Of a DNA stretch of 64,000 bases, positions 16,367 to 24,886 are shown one piece after another. Location: NCBI RefSeq assembly GCF_014493765.1, contig NZ_JACTVJ010000010.1, positions 496,001 through 560,000 of the forward strand, read 5' to 3'. This DNA comes from Streptomyces polyasparticus. Lineage in GTDB: Bacteria > Actinomycetota > Actinomycetes > Streptomycetales > Streptomycetaceae. Position 1 is the first letter of the stretch, and every line of letters starts with the position of its first letter. The notes beneath the pieces were generated by a model, which ran no database searches, was not told the DNA's origin, and was given only the letters and a program-made list of their open reading frames with translations. Made by a program: the position numbers and the translations under genes.

Positions 16367-17140
16367 CTAGATCCGCCCGTTGCGCAGCGACTGCCACACC
16401 GCGCCGGCCAGCGCCTGCGTCGACCGGGGGACCGACAGATGCTCGTACTCGCGGTACAGGGCCCAGTTGTACTTCACCAGCGACAGCTTGTTGGAGGACA
16501 GCGAACCGGCGCGGTGGGCCCTGTACAGCGCCAGCGGCTCGGTGAGGCCCCGCGCGTCGTGTCCGTCCCGCATGATCGACAGCCACAGGCCGTAGTCCTG
16601 CCGCTTGGGCATCGTCGGCATCAGCCGCGTGCCCAGGACGGTGCGGTCGTACATCGCCGTCAGCGCCCCGATGTAGTCCCGGCGCAGCATTGCCCTGTAG
16701 TCCACGTGCTCCCGCGCCGCGATGACGCGACCGTTCGGGACGAAATCGGTGCTCTCGCCCGTGTAGTCGGCGTCGATCTTGAAGTACGAGGTGAACGTCA
16801 AGGGCGCCTTGCCCTGCGCCGCGAAGGCGAGCTGCCGCTCCAGCTTCTCCGGGAGCCACATGTCGTCACTGTCGAGGAAGGCGACATAATCCCCCTTGGC
16901 GCGCTCCATCGCCAGGTTGCGGGCCTTGCCCGCACCACCGCGCTCCGGCGCCGCCTGCGGGCGTACGCGCTCGTCCTGCCGGGCGAAGTCCATCAGCAGG
17001 TCCATGGAGCCGTCCGACGACATGTCGTCGGTCACCAGGAGCTCGACGTCGCCGTGCGTCTGCGTGAGCACGGACCGGACGGAGGCACCCAGCGTCGCGG
17101 CCGAGTTGTAGACGGGCATCACGACAGACACCAGGGGCAC
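16367..17140 (-). CDS. family 2 glycosyltransferase
   Basis: 257 residues starting VPLVSVVMPVYNSAATLGAS, the classical GT-A nucleotide-binding strand. ELLVTDDMSSDGS carries the UDP-binding Asp and FLDSDDMW the DxD-type metal motif. The C-terminus (RQDYGLWLSIMRDG ... YRAHRAGSLSSNK) matches the SpsA-like bacterial branch. GTG at 17140 is preceded by AAGGAG at 7 bases, a better start than the longer open frame upstream. It stands alone, so the sugar acceptor is unknown. Confidence 0.88.
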   Translation of the reverse strand: MPLVSVVMPVYNSAATLGASVRSVLTQTHGDVELLVTDDMSSDGSMDLLMDFARQDERVRPQAAPERGGAGKARNLAMERAKGDYVAFLDSDDMWLPEKLERQLAFAAQGKAPLTFTSYFKIDADYTGESTDFVPNGRVIAAREHVDYRAMLRRDYIGALTAMYDRTVLGTRLMPTMPKRQDYGLWLSIMRDGHDARGLTEPLALYRAHRAGSLSSNKLSLVKYNWALYREYEHLSVPRSTQALAGAVWQSLRNGRI

Positions 17141-17484
17141 AGCGAAGCTCCTTCTTGGACTCTGGAAGACGGTCCATTCAAACACTGGAACAGCGGCACG
17201 AAATGCCACGCCTACTGTTTCCACAGGTCAGGGCGCTGCGAGAGGTGTGGTGCGGCCTGGACAGGCTGCGCGGGCCTGGATCATCAATCCGGCAAACCGC
17301 CGGTAGGCACCGACCTGGCCAGCTGCGGTGGCCGTCACTACATCCTCGGCCGAGCGCGGCGAGCGGCTGCGCCGGTTCGGCGCGCCCCACGTTCTGGAGC
17401 GCTCCGGCAAGGCAGCGGGCGAGTGACACCGTAGTCACGGGTGCGCTCCCCGTACGTCCGGGCTCGTGAATAGAATGCGCTCCC
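17141..17484. other. gene-free stretch, divergent promoters
   Basis: 344 bases without a credible gene. The left end holds the ribosome binding site of the glycosyltransferase; the right end holds TAGAAT at 17471-17476, 8 bases before the ATG of the GvpU-like gene. I saw no strong hairpin, repeat or RNA gene in between. Confidence 0.5.
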
Positions 17485-17862
17485 ATGTCGAACCCTGACG
17501 AGCTGCTCGTCGACATCGCCGCCACAGTGGAGTCCGAGCAGAGCAACCAGATGTCCTTGACGGTGGTCACCAGCGGAGCTGTGGTGACGGGACGCCTGGC
17601 CCCCGAGGCCGTATGGAGGCAGCGGGTGGCGGAGGTCCTGACCGACTCCGACCGGCTGAGCCCCTTCGCCGGCGTCTTCACCACGGACAACAAAGCGCAG
17701 GTACGGACCGAGGGCGATGCGGCCCCCACGCATCTGCACTTCCACGTCGCCCGGATCCTGCAGGGGAACATCGGAATCCCGGAGACGGGCGGGATGTACC
17801 GCGTGGCGATCAAGGACATCAGCGCCTGGACGGTGGGCGACTTCAGCTACACCGACCACTGA
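17485..17862 (+). CDS. small conserved protein, GvpU-like (tentative)
   Basis: 125 residues, soluble, no signal peptide. The layout, MSLTVVTSGAVVTGRL near the start followed by a helix, then LHFHVARIL and YRVAIKDISAWTVGDFS at the end, resembles gas-vesicle accessory protein GvpU as known from Bacillus, and GvpU-like singletons are annotated in many streptomycetes. No other gvp gene is nearby, so a role in gas vesicles is doubtful. There is no ribosome binding site before the ATG, while TAGAAT at 17471 suggests a leaderless mRNA. Confidence 0.6.
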   Translation: MSNPDELLVDIAATVESEQSNQMSLTVVTSGAVVTGRLAPEAVWRQRVAEVLTDSDRLSPFAGVFTTDNKAQVRTEGDAAPTHLHFHVARILQGNIGIPETGGMYRVAIKDISAWTVGDFSYTDH

Positions 17863-18006
17863 GGGGCTCCGGCCCACCCCGACCACCGAGGGGGCGGCGG
17901 CACCGTACCCGACCGGTGAAGAGCCGGTCACCACCACCCTGCCTGCGCCGTGCGCGCGGCGCGGACCATACTGGTGCGAGCCCCCGCCCCCTCACAGATC
18001 GACTTC

Positions 18007-19158
18007 ATGGCCAAGAACACGTCGTCCACGACCGTCACTCCCGACACCGCATGGCTGGCACGCGGGCGTCACCTCGGTCCCGATCCCGAGCTGGACGTCC
18101 GCCGCAACCTGATAGCGCTCAAGGCCGCCGGGGTCCTGGAGGACTTCCTGGAACTCGAGCCCGCCGAGGCGGCGCGGTCCACCGTGCTGTACCCGCGGGA
18201 CGCGGCTGCCGACCCCGGCCCGTCCGCCCGCCGTGTGTTCGAGGCACGCTGGCGCATCGCCGACGGTGTCACCGTGCGCGCTCAGCTCACCACGTACGAC
18301 CGTGAGAGCCGTCGACAGCAGCCGGACTCCGTCGTCTGGATCCTGGCGGCAGAGGCGGAACAGCGCTGGCACCCGGACTGGCCGTCACCCGCCACGATGT
18401 TCTGGCCGGACAGCGACCGCGTCGAGTGGAACCACGACATGGTGCCGGACGTGCGGATCGGCACGGTCAACTACCTGCCGGCGGACGACGACGAGCTCCG
18501 CGCGCGGCTCAAGGACTGCGCCAAGCAGAGCTGGCACCTCCACTTCGTGGTGCACGAGGCGATGACACCGGACGGGCGAGGCCGGCAGCCGCTCACCTCG
18601 TTCCTGCCGCCCAGCCTGCGGCATCAGGTGATCGAGCACCGGGCCATACCGCAGCAGGCGCAGATCGCCGACTTCGCTCTGCGCAAGGAGCGTGGCGTAC
18701 GCCTGCCGCGCGGCGGTGCCGTGGTGCTGCCGAGCGCCGAGCCCGCCGCCGCGTACGACGCTGAGCACTTCACGCTCCACACGGTGTTCCTGGACGGCTC
18801 CCGGCCCACGGAACTCATCGAAAGGCTCGCGGAGCTCGCGGCGCTGCCACGCCCGCTGGCCCCCGAGGCCGAAGCCGCGCTGACCCGTCTGCGCCAGGGC
18901 TGGCACCTGCTCACCCCCGAGGAGGAACTCGCCCACGCCCAGCGCATGGCGCACCACTACGCCCAGGCGCTCGAGGCCATGACGCAGTCGCGCGACCGGT
19001 ACCAGGAAGCGGCCGAGGCGCTGAAGGCCGCCCTGGCGGAGGCGACCGACGGCCAGGGTCCGGCCCTCGCGTCACCGATCGTGCCCGCGAAGCCGGACTC
19101 CTCTCCGCTGAGCGCGTTCACCAAGGCGATCGGTCGCTTCCGCGGTCCTGGGAAGTAG
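18007..19158 (+). CDS. hypothetical protein with C-terminal coiled coil
   Basis: 383 residues from the ATG at 18007; the frame is open to a GTG at 17950, so up to 19 more residues are possible. I do not recognise the family. Residues about 1-270 look globular and Trp-rich (WILAAEAEQRWHPDWPSPATMFW, WHLHFVVHEAM), including SFLPPSLRHQVIEHR. Residues about 285-345 form a predicted helix/coiled coil (EELAHAQRMAHHYAQALEAM) before a Pro/Ser tail. There is no signal or membrane segment. It follows the GvpU-like gene on the same strand but 144 bases apart. Confidence 0.6.
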   Translation: MAKNTSSTTVTPDTAWLARGRHLGPDPELDVRRNLIALKAAGVLEDFLELEPAEAARSTVLYPRDAAADPGPSARRVFEARWRIADGVTVRAQLTTYDRESRRQQPDSVVWILAAEAEQRWHPDWPSPATMFWPDSDRVEWNHDMVPDVRIGTVNYLPADDDELRARLKDCAKQSWHLHFVVHEAMTPDGRGRQPLTSFLPPSLRHQVIEHRAIPQQAQIADFALRKERGVRLPRGGAVVLPSAEPAAAYDAEHFTLHTVFLDGSRPTELIERLAELAALPRPLAPEAEAALTRLRQGWHLLTPEEELAHAQRMAHHYAQALEAMTQSRDRYQEAAEALKAALAEATDGQGPALASPIVPAKPDSSPLSAFTKAIGRFRGPGK

Positions 19159-19248
19159 CTCGGGGCCCCGAACCCGGGAAGCAGCCCGCCTCGGCTGCCC
19201 CGGGAAGCAGCCGGCTTCCGCGGCCCGGTACGTGACGCCCCTCAGGTC

Positions 19249-20202
19249 TCACACGCCGGGATCGGGCCCCACCGGCCCCGGACGCAACGCCCGTACCGCT
19301 TCGAGCTGCGCGGCGAAGGCGAGCCCGAGGAACAGGGCGATCGAGGTCAGGTAGGCCCACAGGAGCAGGGACATGAAGGCGCTGAGCGGACCGTAGACCG
19401 CGTCGAACGACCCGCTCAGATCCAGGTAGCGGCTCAGGAGCCAGGTGAGCACGGTCCACAGCACCAGATACACCGCGGCGCCGAACGCCAGCCACGTATA
19501 ACCGGGTTGGCGCCGTCGCGGCGCTCGCCGGAAGATGACGCTCGCCGAGACGAGCGCCAGGGCGAGGCCGAGCGGCCAGCGCAGCACGTTCCACCAGGTG
19601 CCGGTGCCGGCCTCGATGCCGTACACCTCCGCCGCCGCCTCGCCCAGCACGTCGCCCATCACCATGACGACGAAACCGACGGCCAGCGGCAGGGCGGCCG
19701 TGAGAGCCATGGCGAGTCCGCGCAGGTACTTGAGGTGGAAGGGGCGGTCGCGTTCGTTGCCGTAGATACGGTTGGCGCCGCGCTCAATCTGGCACATGGC
19801 CGTGGTGATGTTGAGCAGCGAGAACAGCAGGGCCAGCCACAGGGCGACCTGGGTGCCGTCGTCGGCCGTGCGGCGGCTGCGCGCCAGCGCCTGGTCGATC
19901 ACTTCCGTGCTGGTGCCCAGCGGCATGCGGTGCAGGGTCTCCTCGGCGAACCGGCCGATGCTCTCGGTGTGCAGGACGGTGGAGAGCCCGACGAAGACGA
20001 TGGCCATCGGCACCACCGCGAGCACGGTCTGCAGGGCGAGCGCACGGGCATGGCTGAACCCGTCGGCGTACCGGAACCGGATGAACGCGTCCCGCAGCAG
20101 GTGCAGACCGCCGTAGTGCCGCAGCGCCTGGAAGGCCTCGTCGCCCGAGAGCTCGGCGCCCCGCATGTCCCGTGTCTCCGGGACGGTTGTCGCCGTACCC
20201 AT
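19249..20202 (-). CDS. YihY/BrkB-family integral membrane protein
   Basis: 317 residues with about six membrane helices. The family pattern is visible: ARALALQTVLAVVPMAIVFVG in the first helix, IERGANRIYGNERDRPFHLKYLRG between helices, and YGPLSAFMSLLLWAYLTSIALFLG at the end. YihY proteins (formerly called RNase BN by mistake) are possibly transporters or envelope factors; their substrate is unknown. The start ATG at 20202 follows a GGGGGCGGTTC stretch. A longer frame to 20256 exists but lacks a ribosome binding site. Confidence 0.88.
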   Translation of the reverse strand: MGTATTVPETRDMRGAELSGDEAFQALRHYGGLHLLRDAFIRFRYADGFSHARALALQTVLAVVPMAIVFVGLSTVLHTESIGRFAEETLHRMPLGTSTEVIDQALARSRRTADDGTQVALWLALLFSLLNITTAMCQIERGANRIYGNERDRPFHLKYLRGLAMALTAALPLAVGFVVMVMGDVLGEAAAEVYGIEAGTGTWWNVLRWPLGLALALVSASVIFRRAPRRRQPGYTWLAFGAAVYLVLWTVLTWLLSRYLDLSGSFDAVYGPLSAFMSLLLWAYLTSIALFLGLAFAAQLEAVRALRPGPVGPDPGV

Positions 20203-20389
20203 GAACCGCCCCCTGGTCCTTCGTGCCGAGTACCCCGTGCGGGCTCGTCCGGACACTGCGGCCCCGGCACAACTCGTCCGATCCAGCGCACTCCTGTGCG
20301 CTGCGGAGCGTCAGTTTGTCAATGTGGCATCTGTTCATGGGAGGTGGGGGTCCCTAGGCTCGGCGGCCTTCGCGTTCCGGGGAGGACTG

Positions 20390-21487
20390 GTGAACGGTCT
20401 GCGCGCGTTCTTCGTCTGCTTGGCCGTGGTGTGCGCCTCGCTGACGGCACCTGCCGCCACGGCGGCACCCTCGGCGGCCACGGGAGCCTCACCGCCGACG
20501 GCCGCCGCACGGCAATGGGAGGCACTGCCCGTACCGCCCGTCACCGCCGGGGATGCGGACGTCGCGGATCTCGCCGCACGCGCGCCCGACGACGCCTGGG
20601 CCACCGGCTACGAGCAGACCGCCGACGGTCCGCGGCCCCTGCTGTACCGCTGGGACGGGCGGACCTGGAGCCGGGACACCACGTTCCCCGGTGCCGGTGA
20701 ACCGGGCTACCTGCGCAAGATCCAGTTCGTCGGCGACGAGGTGTGGATCTTCCGCAACCGCGGCGAGGCCGGCGAGATCCTGCGCTGGTCGGCCGGCGCG
20801 TGGAGCACCGTCGTCGTGCCGCAGACCCTGTGGTGGTACCAGGACTTCACCGCGGTGCCCGGCGCCGCGTGGGTGGTGGGGGAGGACGCGAACGGCCCGC
20901 ATGTGCTGCACTACGACGGCGCCCGCTGGACCGCACAGACCCCGCCCGCAGGCGTGCTCGCCTTCAACGTGATCGAAGCACGCTCGGCCGGTGACGCCTG
21001 GGCCGAGGTCAGCCGCACCGACGGCGGCAGCGAGATCCTGCGCTGGGACGGAACGGCCTGGCGTGACGTCAGGGTCCCGCTCCCGAGCGGCGGCCGAGTG
21101 CACAGGATCCTGCTGGACACATCGGGCCGGGTCACGCTCGGCGGACGAGCGGACGCCGACGGAGTACCCCGCCCGTTCCTGACCACCTGGAACGGCCACG
21201 CCTGGCGCACCACCTACCCGCCGCTCGGCGACAACTACTTCTACGGACTCGAACGCGGCCCGGACGGCGCGCTGTGGCTGCCGCTGGTCAGCAACCGCGC
21301 CTTCCAGTCCAAGTACGCGCGCATCGACGGCAACCGCACCACGTTCTCGTACGGTCCCGAACGCCCCGGCGCGATCGAGGTGCAGCCACGTGCCGTCGCG
21401 AGCGCCGGCGCCTCATTGCTCGCGTTCGGGATCGTCGAGATCTACGGCTCGAAACCGAACCTGATGAGCGAGCGGCTGGGAGGCTGA
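20390..21487 (+). CDS. secreted WDG-repeat propeller-like protein 1
   Basis: 365 residues with a Sec signal peptide (VNGLRAFFVCLAVVCASLTA ... ATAAPSAATG). The mature part repeats a blade phrase of the type 'DDAWATGY ... LLYRWDGRTWSRD', 'ILRWSAGAWSTV', 'VLHYDGARWTAQT', 'ILRWDGTAWRDV' and 'LTTWNGHAWRTT', each a Trp-Asp-Gly turn. This predicts a beta-propeller of about seven blades with unknown ligand. The GTG start follows GGGGAGGAC. It is followed after two bases by a paralogue, so the pair arose by tandem duplication and is probably one operon. Confidence 0.75.
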   Translation: MNGLRAFFVCLAVVCASLTAPAATAAPSAATGASPPTAAARQWEALPVPPVTAGDADVADLAARAPDDAWATGYEQTADGPRPLLYRWDGRTWSRDTTFPGAGEPGYLRKIQFVGDEVWIFRNRGEAGEILRWSAGAWSTVVVPQTLWWYQDFTAVPGAAWVVGEDANGPHVLHYDGARWTAQTPPAGVLAFNVIEARSAGDAWAEVSRTDGGSEILRWDGTAWRDVRVPLPSGGRVHRILLDTSGRVTLGGRADADGVPRPFLTTWNGHAWRTTYPPLGDNYFYGLERGPDGALWLPLVSNRAFQSKYARIDGNRTTFSYGPERPGAIEVQPRAVASAGASLLAFGIVEIYGSKPNLMSERLGG

Positions 21488-21489
21488 CC

Positions 21490-22599
21490 ATGGCACGCCG
21501 ATTACTCGTCGCGGTCGTCGCCGCCGTCATGGCCGTGCCGGCCGTGATGACGCCGGCCGCGGCGGACACCTCGTCCTGGGTGCACGTCCCTGTCCCCGAG
21601 GACATACGCCCGCAGGCCGCCCTGTCCGAAGCCGTGGCCTTCTCCGCCGACCAGGGCTGGGCCGTGGGCGCCGATGCCGTAGGACGGCAGGCGCCCGGGT
21701 ACCCGCTCATCCTGCGCTGGAACGGCGGCAGTTGGCAGCGCCAGGCCCTGCCCGCCATCACCTGGCAGGGCGAACTCCACTCCGTCGCCGGCACCGCGCC
21801 CGATGCCGTATGGGCCGTCGGCCGCGACAGTGCGGGCACCAGCCGGCTGCTGCGCTACGACGGGACGTCCTGGAGCGAGAGCCGCGTGCCGCGCGGCGTC
21901 GTGGGACTGAGCAAGGTCGTCAGCGGCGGTGGGGAGACCTGGCTGATCGGCGCGCGTGAAGGCGGGCCGGCGCTCCTTCGCTGGGACGGACGTGCCTGGC
22001 GCGACCTGCCCGTGCCCCCGGGCGCCGTCTACGGACTCCACATCGTGGCCGCCGACGACGTCTGGGCGGCGGGTTCCTACAACGGTGCGGCGGTCTCGCA
22101 CTGGGACGGGCGGGCCTGGCAGCAGACCGTCGTCGACGGCACACCCCGCGCGGCCGTCGGCAGCATTCTCGTCGTGTCGCCGACCGAGATCTGGGCGGGC
22201 GGCACCGGCGGATTCATCGGCGGCCCGCCGGGACGTCCGATCCCGCCGCTGCTCACACGCTTCGACGGCCAGACCTGGAGCCGCGTGGCCCTGCCCGCCG
22301 ACTTCGGCTCCATCACCTCTCTCGCACCCACCGACTCGGGCGCACTGGACTGGGTCTCCATGTCCAACTCCATGAAGTGGGCCCCGCCCGGCAGCTACCC
22401 GCCCCTCGAACCCGGCCCGGACTTCCTCGCCTGGGACGGCCAGGCTTTCACCGGCCACAGCGAACCGGCCGTGGCGGGGGAGGGCGACTCCTCACTGCTG
22501 CGGCTCGCGGCCGTACCGGGCTCGGACACAGTCTGGTCCGTCGGCCGGGCCACCGGCCCGGAGAGCACCTTCGCGCCCCGCATCCTGCGCTTCAACTGA
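21490..22599 (+). CDS. secreted WDG-repeat propeller-like protein 2
   Basis: 369 residues; signal peptide MARRLLVAVVAAVMAVPAVM...AAADTSS. It carries the same blade phrases as the preceding gene: LILRWNGGSWQRQ, LLRYDGTSWSES, LLRWDGRAWRDL, VSHWDGRAWQQT and LTRFDGQTWSRV, with the companion motif 'ADDVWAAGSYNG'. Extracellular, ligand unknown. It starts 2 bases after the stop of gene 1. The transcript can end at the hairpin 22606-22643. Confidence 0.75.
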   Translation: MARRLLVAVVAAVMAVPAVMTPAAADTSSWVHVPVPEDIRPQAALSEAVAFSADQGWAVGADAVGRQAPGYPLILRWNGGSWQRQALPAITWQGELHSVAGTAPDAVWAVGRDSAGTSRLLRYDGTSWSESRVPRGVVGLSKVVSGGGETWLIGAREGGPALLRWDGRAWRDLPVPPGAVYGLHIVAADDVWAAGSYNGAAVSHWDGRAWQQTVVDGTPRAAVGSILVVSPTEIWAGGTGGFIGGPPGRPIPPLLTRFDGQTWSRVALPADFGSITSLAPTDSGALDWVSMSNSMKWAPPGSYPPLEPGPDFLAWDGQAFTGHSEPAVAGEGDSSLLRLAAVPGSDTVWSVGRATGPESTFAPRILRFN

Positions 22600-22605
22600 C
22601 CGTAC

Positions 22606-22643
22606 GGCCGGGGGTGTTGAGCGGTGCGGCAAGACCCCCGGCC
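22606..22643 (+). terminator. hairpin after the WDG-repeat pair
   Basis: GGCCGGGGGT at 22606-22615 and ACCCCCGGCC at 22634-22643 form a perfect 10-bp stem with an 18-base loop, 6 bases beyond the stop codon. Confidence 0.65.
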
Positions 22644-22736
22644 CGCACCTGCACGCGCCCGAGCGCCGGCACGGCGACACATGAACTTCATGCTCCAGGC
22701 ATGGAACTGCCGCGCACCTGCCGCGAGCATGACCCC

Positions 22737-24011
22737 ATGCCTGATCACGCCTCCGCGACCTTCGAAACCACGTATGACCGCCGCCGGCTGCGCCAGTTCC
22801 TCGCGGGTGAAGCGCGGGCCGAAGGCGTCGAACGACGCACGCTCCTCAAGCTGCTCGCCGCCGTGGGCGGCGCGGCGGCGCTGGGGATCGCCCCGGCCGC
22901 CACGGCTGCCGCGGCCGGCCCGGGCATCGTGAAGCCGCTGCCGCCCGAGCTGTTCACCGTGCGCGGCACCAACGCGGAAAGCAGACCGGCCTCTTGGCAG
23001 GGCACCGGCCTTCACACCCCACTGGACCGCTTCTTCGTGCGCAACCACACCTCAACCCCCGTACTGGAAGCGGACAGTTGGCGCCTTAAGGCATGGGGCG
23101 GCGGTCTACGGCACGACAAGGAGACCGAGTTCGGTCTCGACGACCTGCGCCGACTGCCCACCGTGACCACGGACGCGCTCGTCGAGTGCGCGGGCAACGG
23201 CCGCAGCTACTTCACCAGCCAGCAGGGCGAGCCCGTCAGCGGCACGGCCTGGGGACTCGGCGCGATCGGCAGCGGACGCTGGCGCGGGGTGCGTCTTGCC
23301 GACGTCCTGCACCGGGCCGGCATCTCCCGGCACGCGGTCGACGTGCAGCCCCGCGGCCTCGACGCCGAGTACGTGACGGCCGACGGGACCAATCTGGGCC
23401 GCGTACGTCGGCCCCTGCCGGTGGTCAAGGCGATGTCCGACGTCCTGCTCGCGTACGAGCTCAACGGCGAAGCGCTGCCGCCCGACCACGGACATCCGGT
23501 CCGGGTGCTCGTTCCGTCCTGGGTGGGCATCGCCTCCATCAAATGGGTCGGCGACATCGAGGTCTCCGACACCCCGCTCTACTCACCCTGGAACACCGAC
23601 TTCTACCGCCTGTACGAGGCCTCCTACCCGCCCGCGGGCAGCGACCCGCTGTCCCGGCAGACGCTCAAGAGCACCTTCGAACTGGACCACGGCGCCGCGT
23701 TCACCGTCGGACGCTCCCACACGCTCACGGGCCGCTCCTGGTCAGGGTCGGCCGGTATCGCCGCTGTCGAGGTCAGCACGGACGGCGGCGCGACCTGGCG
23801 CCGTGCCCGCCTCCACGACCCCGCACGCCGCAACACCTGGACCCGCTGGTCGCTGCGTTGGCGCCCCGAGCGCGCCGGGCAGACACACCTGCTCGCCCGC
23901 GCCACCGACACCCGCGGCACCACCCAGCCGGACCGGACCGTCCACAACACGCAGGGCTACCTGTTCGACGCCGTCGTACGTCACCCGGCCGAGGTGCGCG
24001 ACGCGGGCTGA
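22737..24011 (+). CDS. Tat-exported molybdopterin sulfite oxidase-family protein
   Basis: 424 residues. The N-terminal region has a twin-arginine motif ERRTLLKLLAAVGGAAALGI (about 30-50), so it is folded with cofactor before export. The Moco domain includes FFVRNH and VECAGNGRSYF, whose Cys is the molybdenum ligand. The C-terminal dimerisation domain has WSGSAGIAAVEVSTDGGATW and NTWTRWSLRW. Sulfite or another small sulfur/nitrogen oxide is the probable substrate. The start ATG at 22737 lacks a strong ribosome binding site. It heads the run of light-related genes that leads to crtE. Confidence 0.9.
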   Translation: MPDHASATFETTYDRRRLRQFLAGEARAEGVERRTLLKLLAAVGGAAALGIAPAATAAAAGPGIVKPLPPELFTVRGTNAESRPASWQGTGLHTPLDRFFVRNHTSTPVLEADSWRLKAWGGGLRHDKETEFGLDDLRRLPTVTTDALVECAGNGRSYFTSQQGEPVSGTAWGLGAIGSGRWRGVRLADVLHRAGISRHAVDVQPRGLDAEYVTADGTNLGRVRRPLPVVKAMSDVLLAYELNGEALPPDHGHPVRVLVPSWVGIASIKWVGDIEVSDTPLYSPWNTDFYRLYEASYPPAGSDPLSRQTLKSTFELDHGAAFTVGRSHTLTGRSWSGSAGIAAVEVSTDGGATWRRARLHDPARRNTWTRWSLRWRPERAGQTHLLARATDTRGTTQPDRTVHNTQGYLFDAVVRHPAEVRDAG

Positions 24012-24148
24012 AGCCTGCCGCCGGCCTGCTTCCGCGGCGCCCCGAGCAGGCCCGGCCGGCCATTTCGCTGCGCGATCGACGCAACATGTGGGCGGCAGGG
24101 GAGCGGGTCAGCCTGGGAGGGACCCATCCACTTCCGAGGAGGAGCGCC

Positions 24149-24748
24149 ATGAAGCTCCGGGACGAACTTCCCGTCGACCATCGGCTGGCCACCGTGTATC
24201 GCGCCGGTGCCGCCCTGTGCGGTGTGGTGCTGCTGGTCTTCGGCATTCTGGGATTCACCGAACAGCTCGGCTTCTTCGACACCGACGGCGCGCGGATCGC
24301 GGGCCTGTCCACCAACGGCGCGCTCAGCCTGGTCTCCGTGCTCGTCGGCCTCACCCTCGTCGTCGCGGCGGTCATCGGCGGCAACGTCGCCTCCACGGTG
24401 AACATGGTCGTGGGCGTGCTCTTCGTGCTGAGCGGCTTCGTGCACCTCTTCGTGCTGGACAAGCCGGCCAATTTCCTGGACTTCGGCATGTCCAACGTTG
24501 TGTTCAGCTTCGTGATGGGCCTGCTGATCATGACGTTCGGCATGTACGGCAGGGTGAGCGGCGGGCTGCCGCACGACAACCCGTACTGGCGCCGCCGTCA
24601 CCCCGGGCAGGCACAGCGGGAGGACGCGGTCCGTGCGTCGCGGGCCACGGCGGCCACGTATCTCACCGCATCCGCGGGCGGCGGCACCGGGGAAGTGGGG
24701 GTGAGTTCCGGTCCCCGCCAGAACACCGCGAAGGGAATCCGACGATGA
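24149..24748 (+). CDS. DUF4383 membrane protein
   Basis: 199 residues with four predicted membrane helices (about 20-42, 60-82, 88-108, 118-140): VYRAGAALCGVVLLVFGILG, LSLVSVLVGLTLVVAAVIGG, NMVVGVLFVLSGFVHLFVL and NVVFSFVMGLLIMTFGMYGR, the DUF4383 pattern. The C-terminal 50 residues are hydrophilic (PHDNPYWRRRHPGQ). The ribosome binding site CGAGGAGGAGCGCC is excellent. DUF4383 genes often occur near photolyase and carotenoid genes in actinobacteria, which agrees with this location, but the function is unknown. Confidence 0.85.
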   Translation: MKLRDELPVDHRLATVYRAGAALCGVVLLVFGILGFTEQLGFFDTDGARIAGLSTNGALSLVSVLVGLTLVVAAVIGGNVASTVNMVVGVLFVLSGFVHLFVLDKPANFLDFGMSNVVFSFVMGLLIMTFGMYGRVSGGLPHDNPYWRRRHPGQAQREDAVRASRATAATYLTASAGGGTGEVGVSSGPRQNTAKGIRR

Positions 24749-24882
24749 TCTCGCGTACACCCGTGGTGCTCGCAGCCCCGACCGTCAATGGCATGAGATC
24801 CGCCCTCCCCTGCCTACCCGGCCCGGTCGCGGGCGACGGCGTCCGCGCTCCGTCGCGCCCTGCCGGGGCGTACGAGCGGTGA
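24745..24882 (+). CDS. small reading frame coupled to the DUF4383 gene (doubtful)
   Basis: 45 codons beginning with an ATG that overlaps the upstream TGA (ATGA) and ending 4 bases before the anti-sigma gene: MISRTPVVLAAPTVNGMRSA... There are no domain features. The overlap arrangement favours translation, the composition argues against it. In sigma/anti-sigma pairs a sigma gene would be expected at this place, but none is present. Confidence 0.25.
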   Translation: MISRTPVVLAAPTVNGMRSALPCLPGPVAGDGVRAPSRPAGAYER

Positions 24883-24886
24883 GGGG

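Noticed and set aside
17141-17484. tRNA or small gene in this 344-base gap
   Set aside because: No TPsiC-arm sequence or CCA-type acceptor, and no frame with ribosome binding site and coding bias.
24745-24886. Remnant of a sigma factor gene before the anti-sigma gene
   Set aside because: One frame gives an Arg/Ala-rich ALRRALPGR string, but it is too short and lacks any sigma motif to be called.
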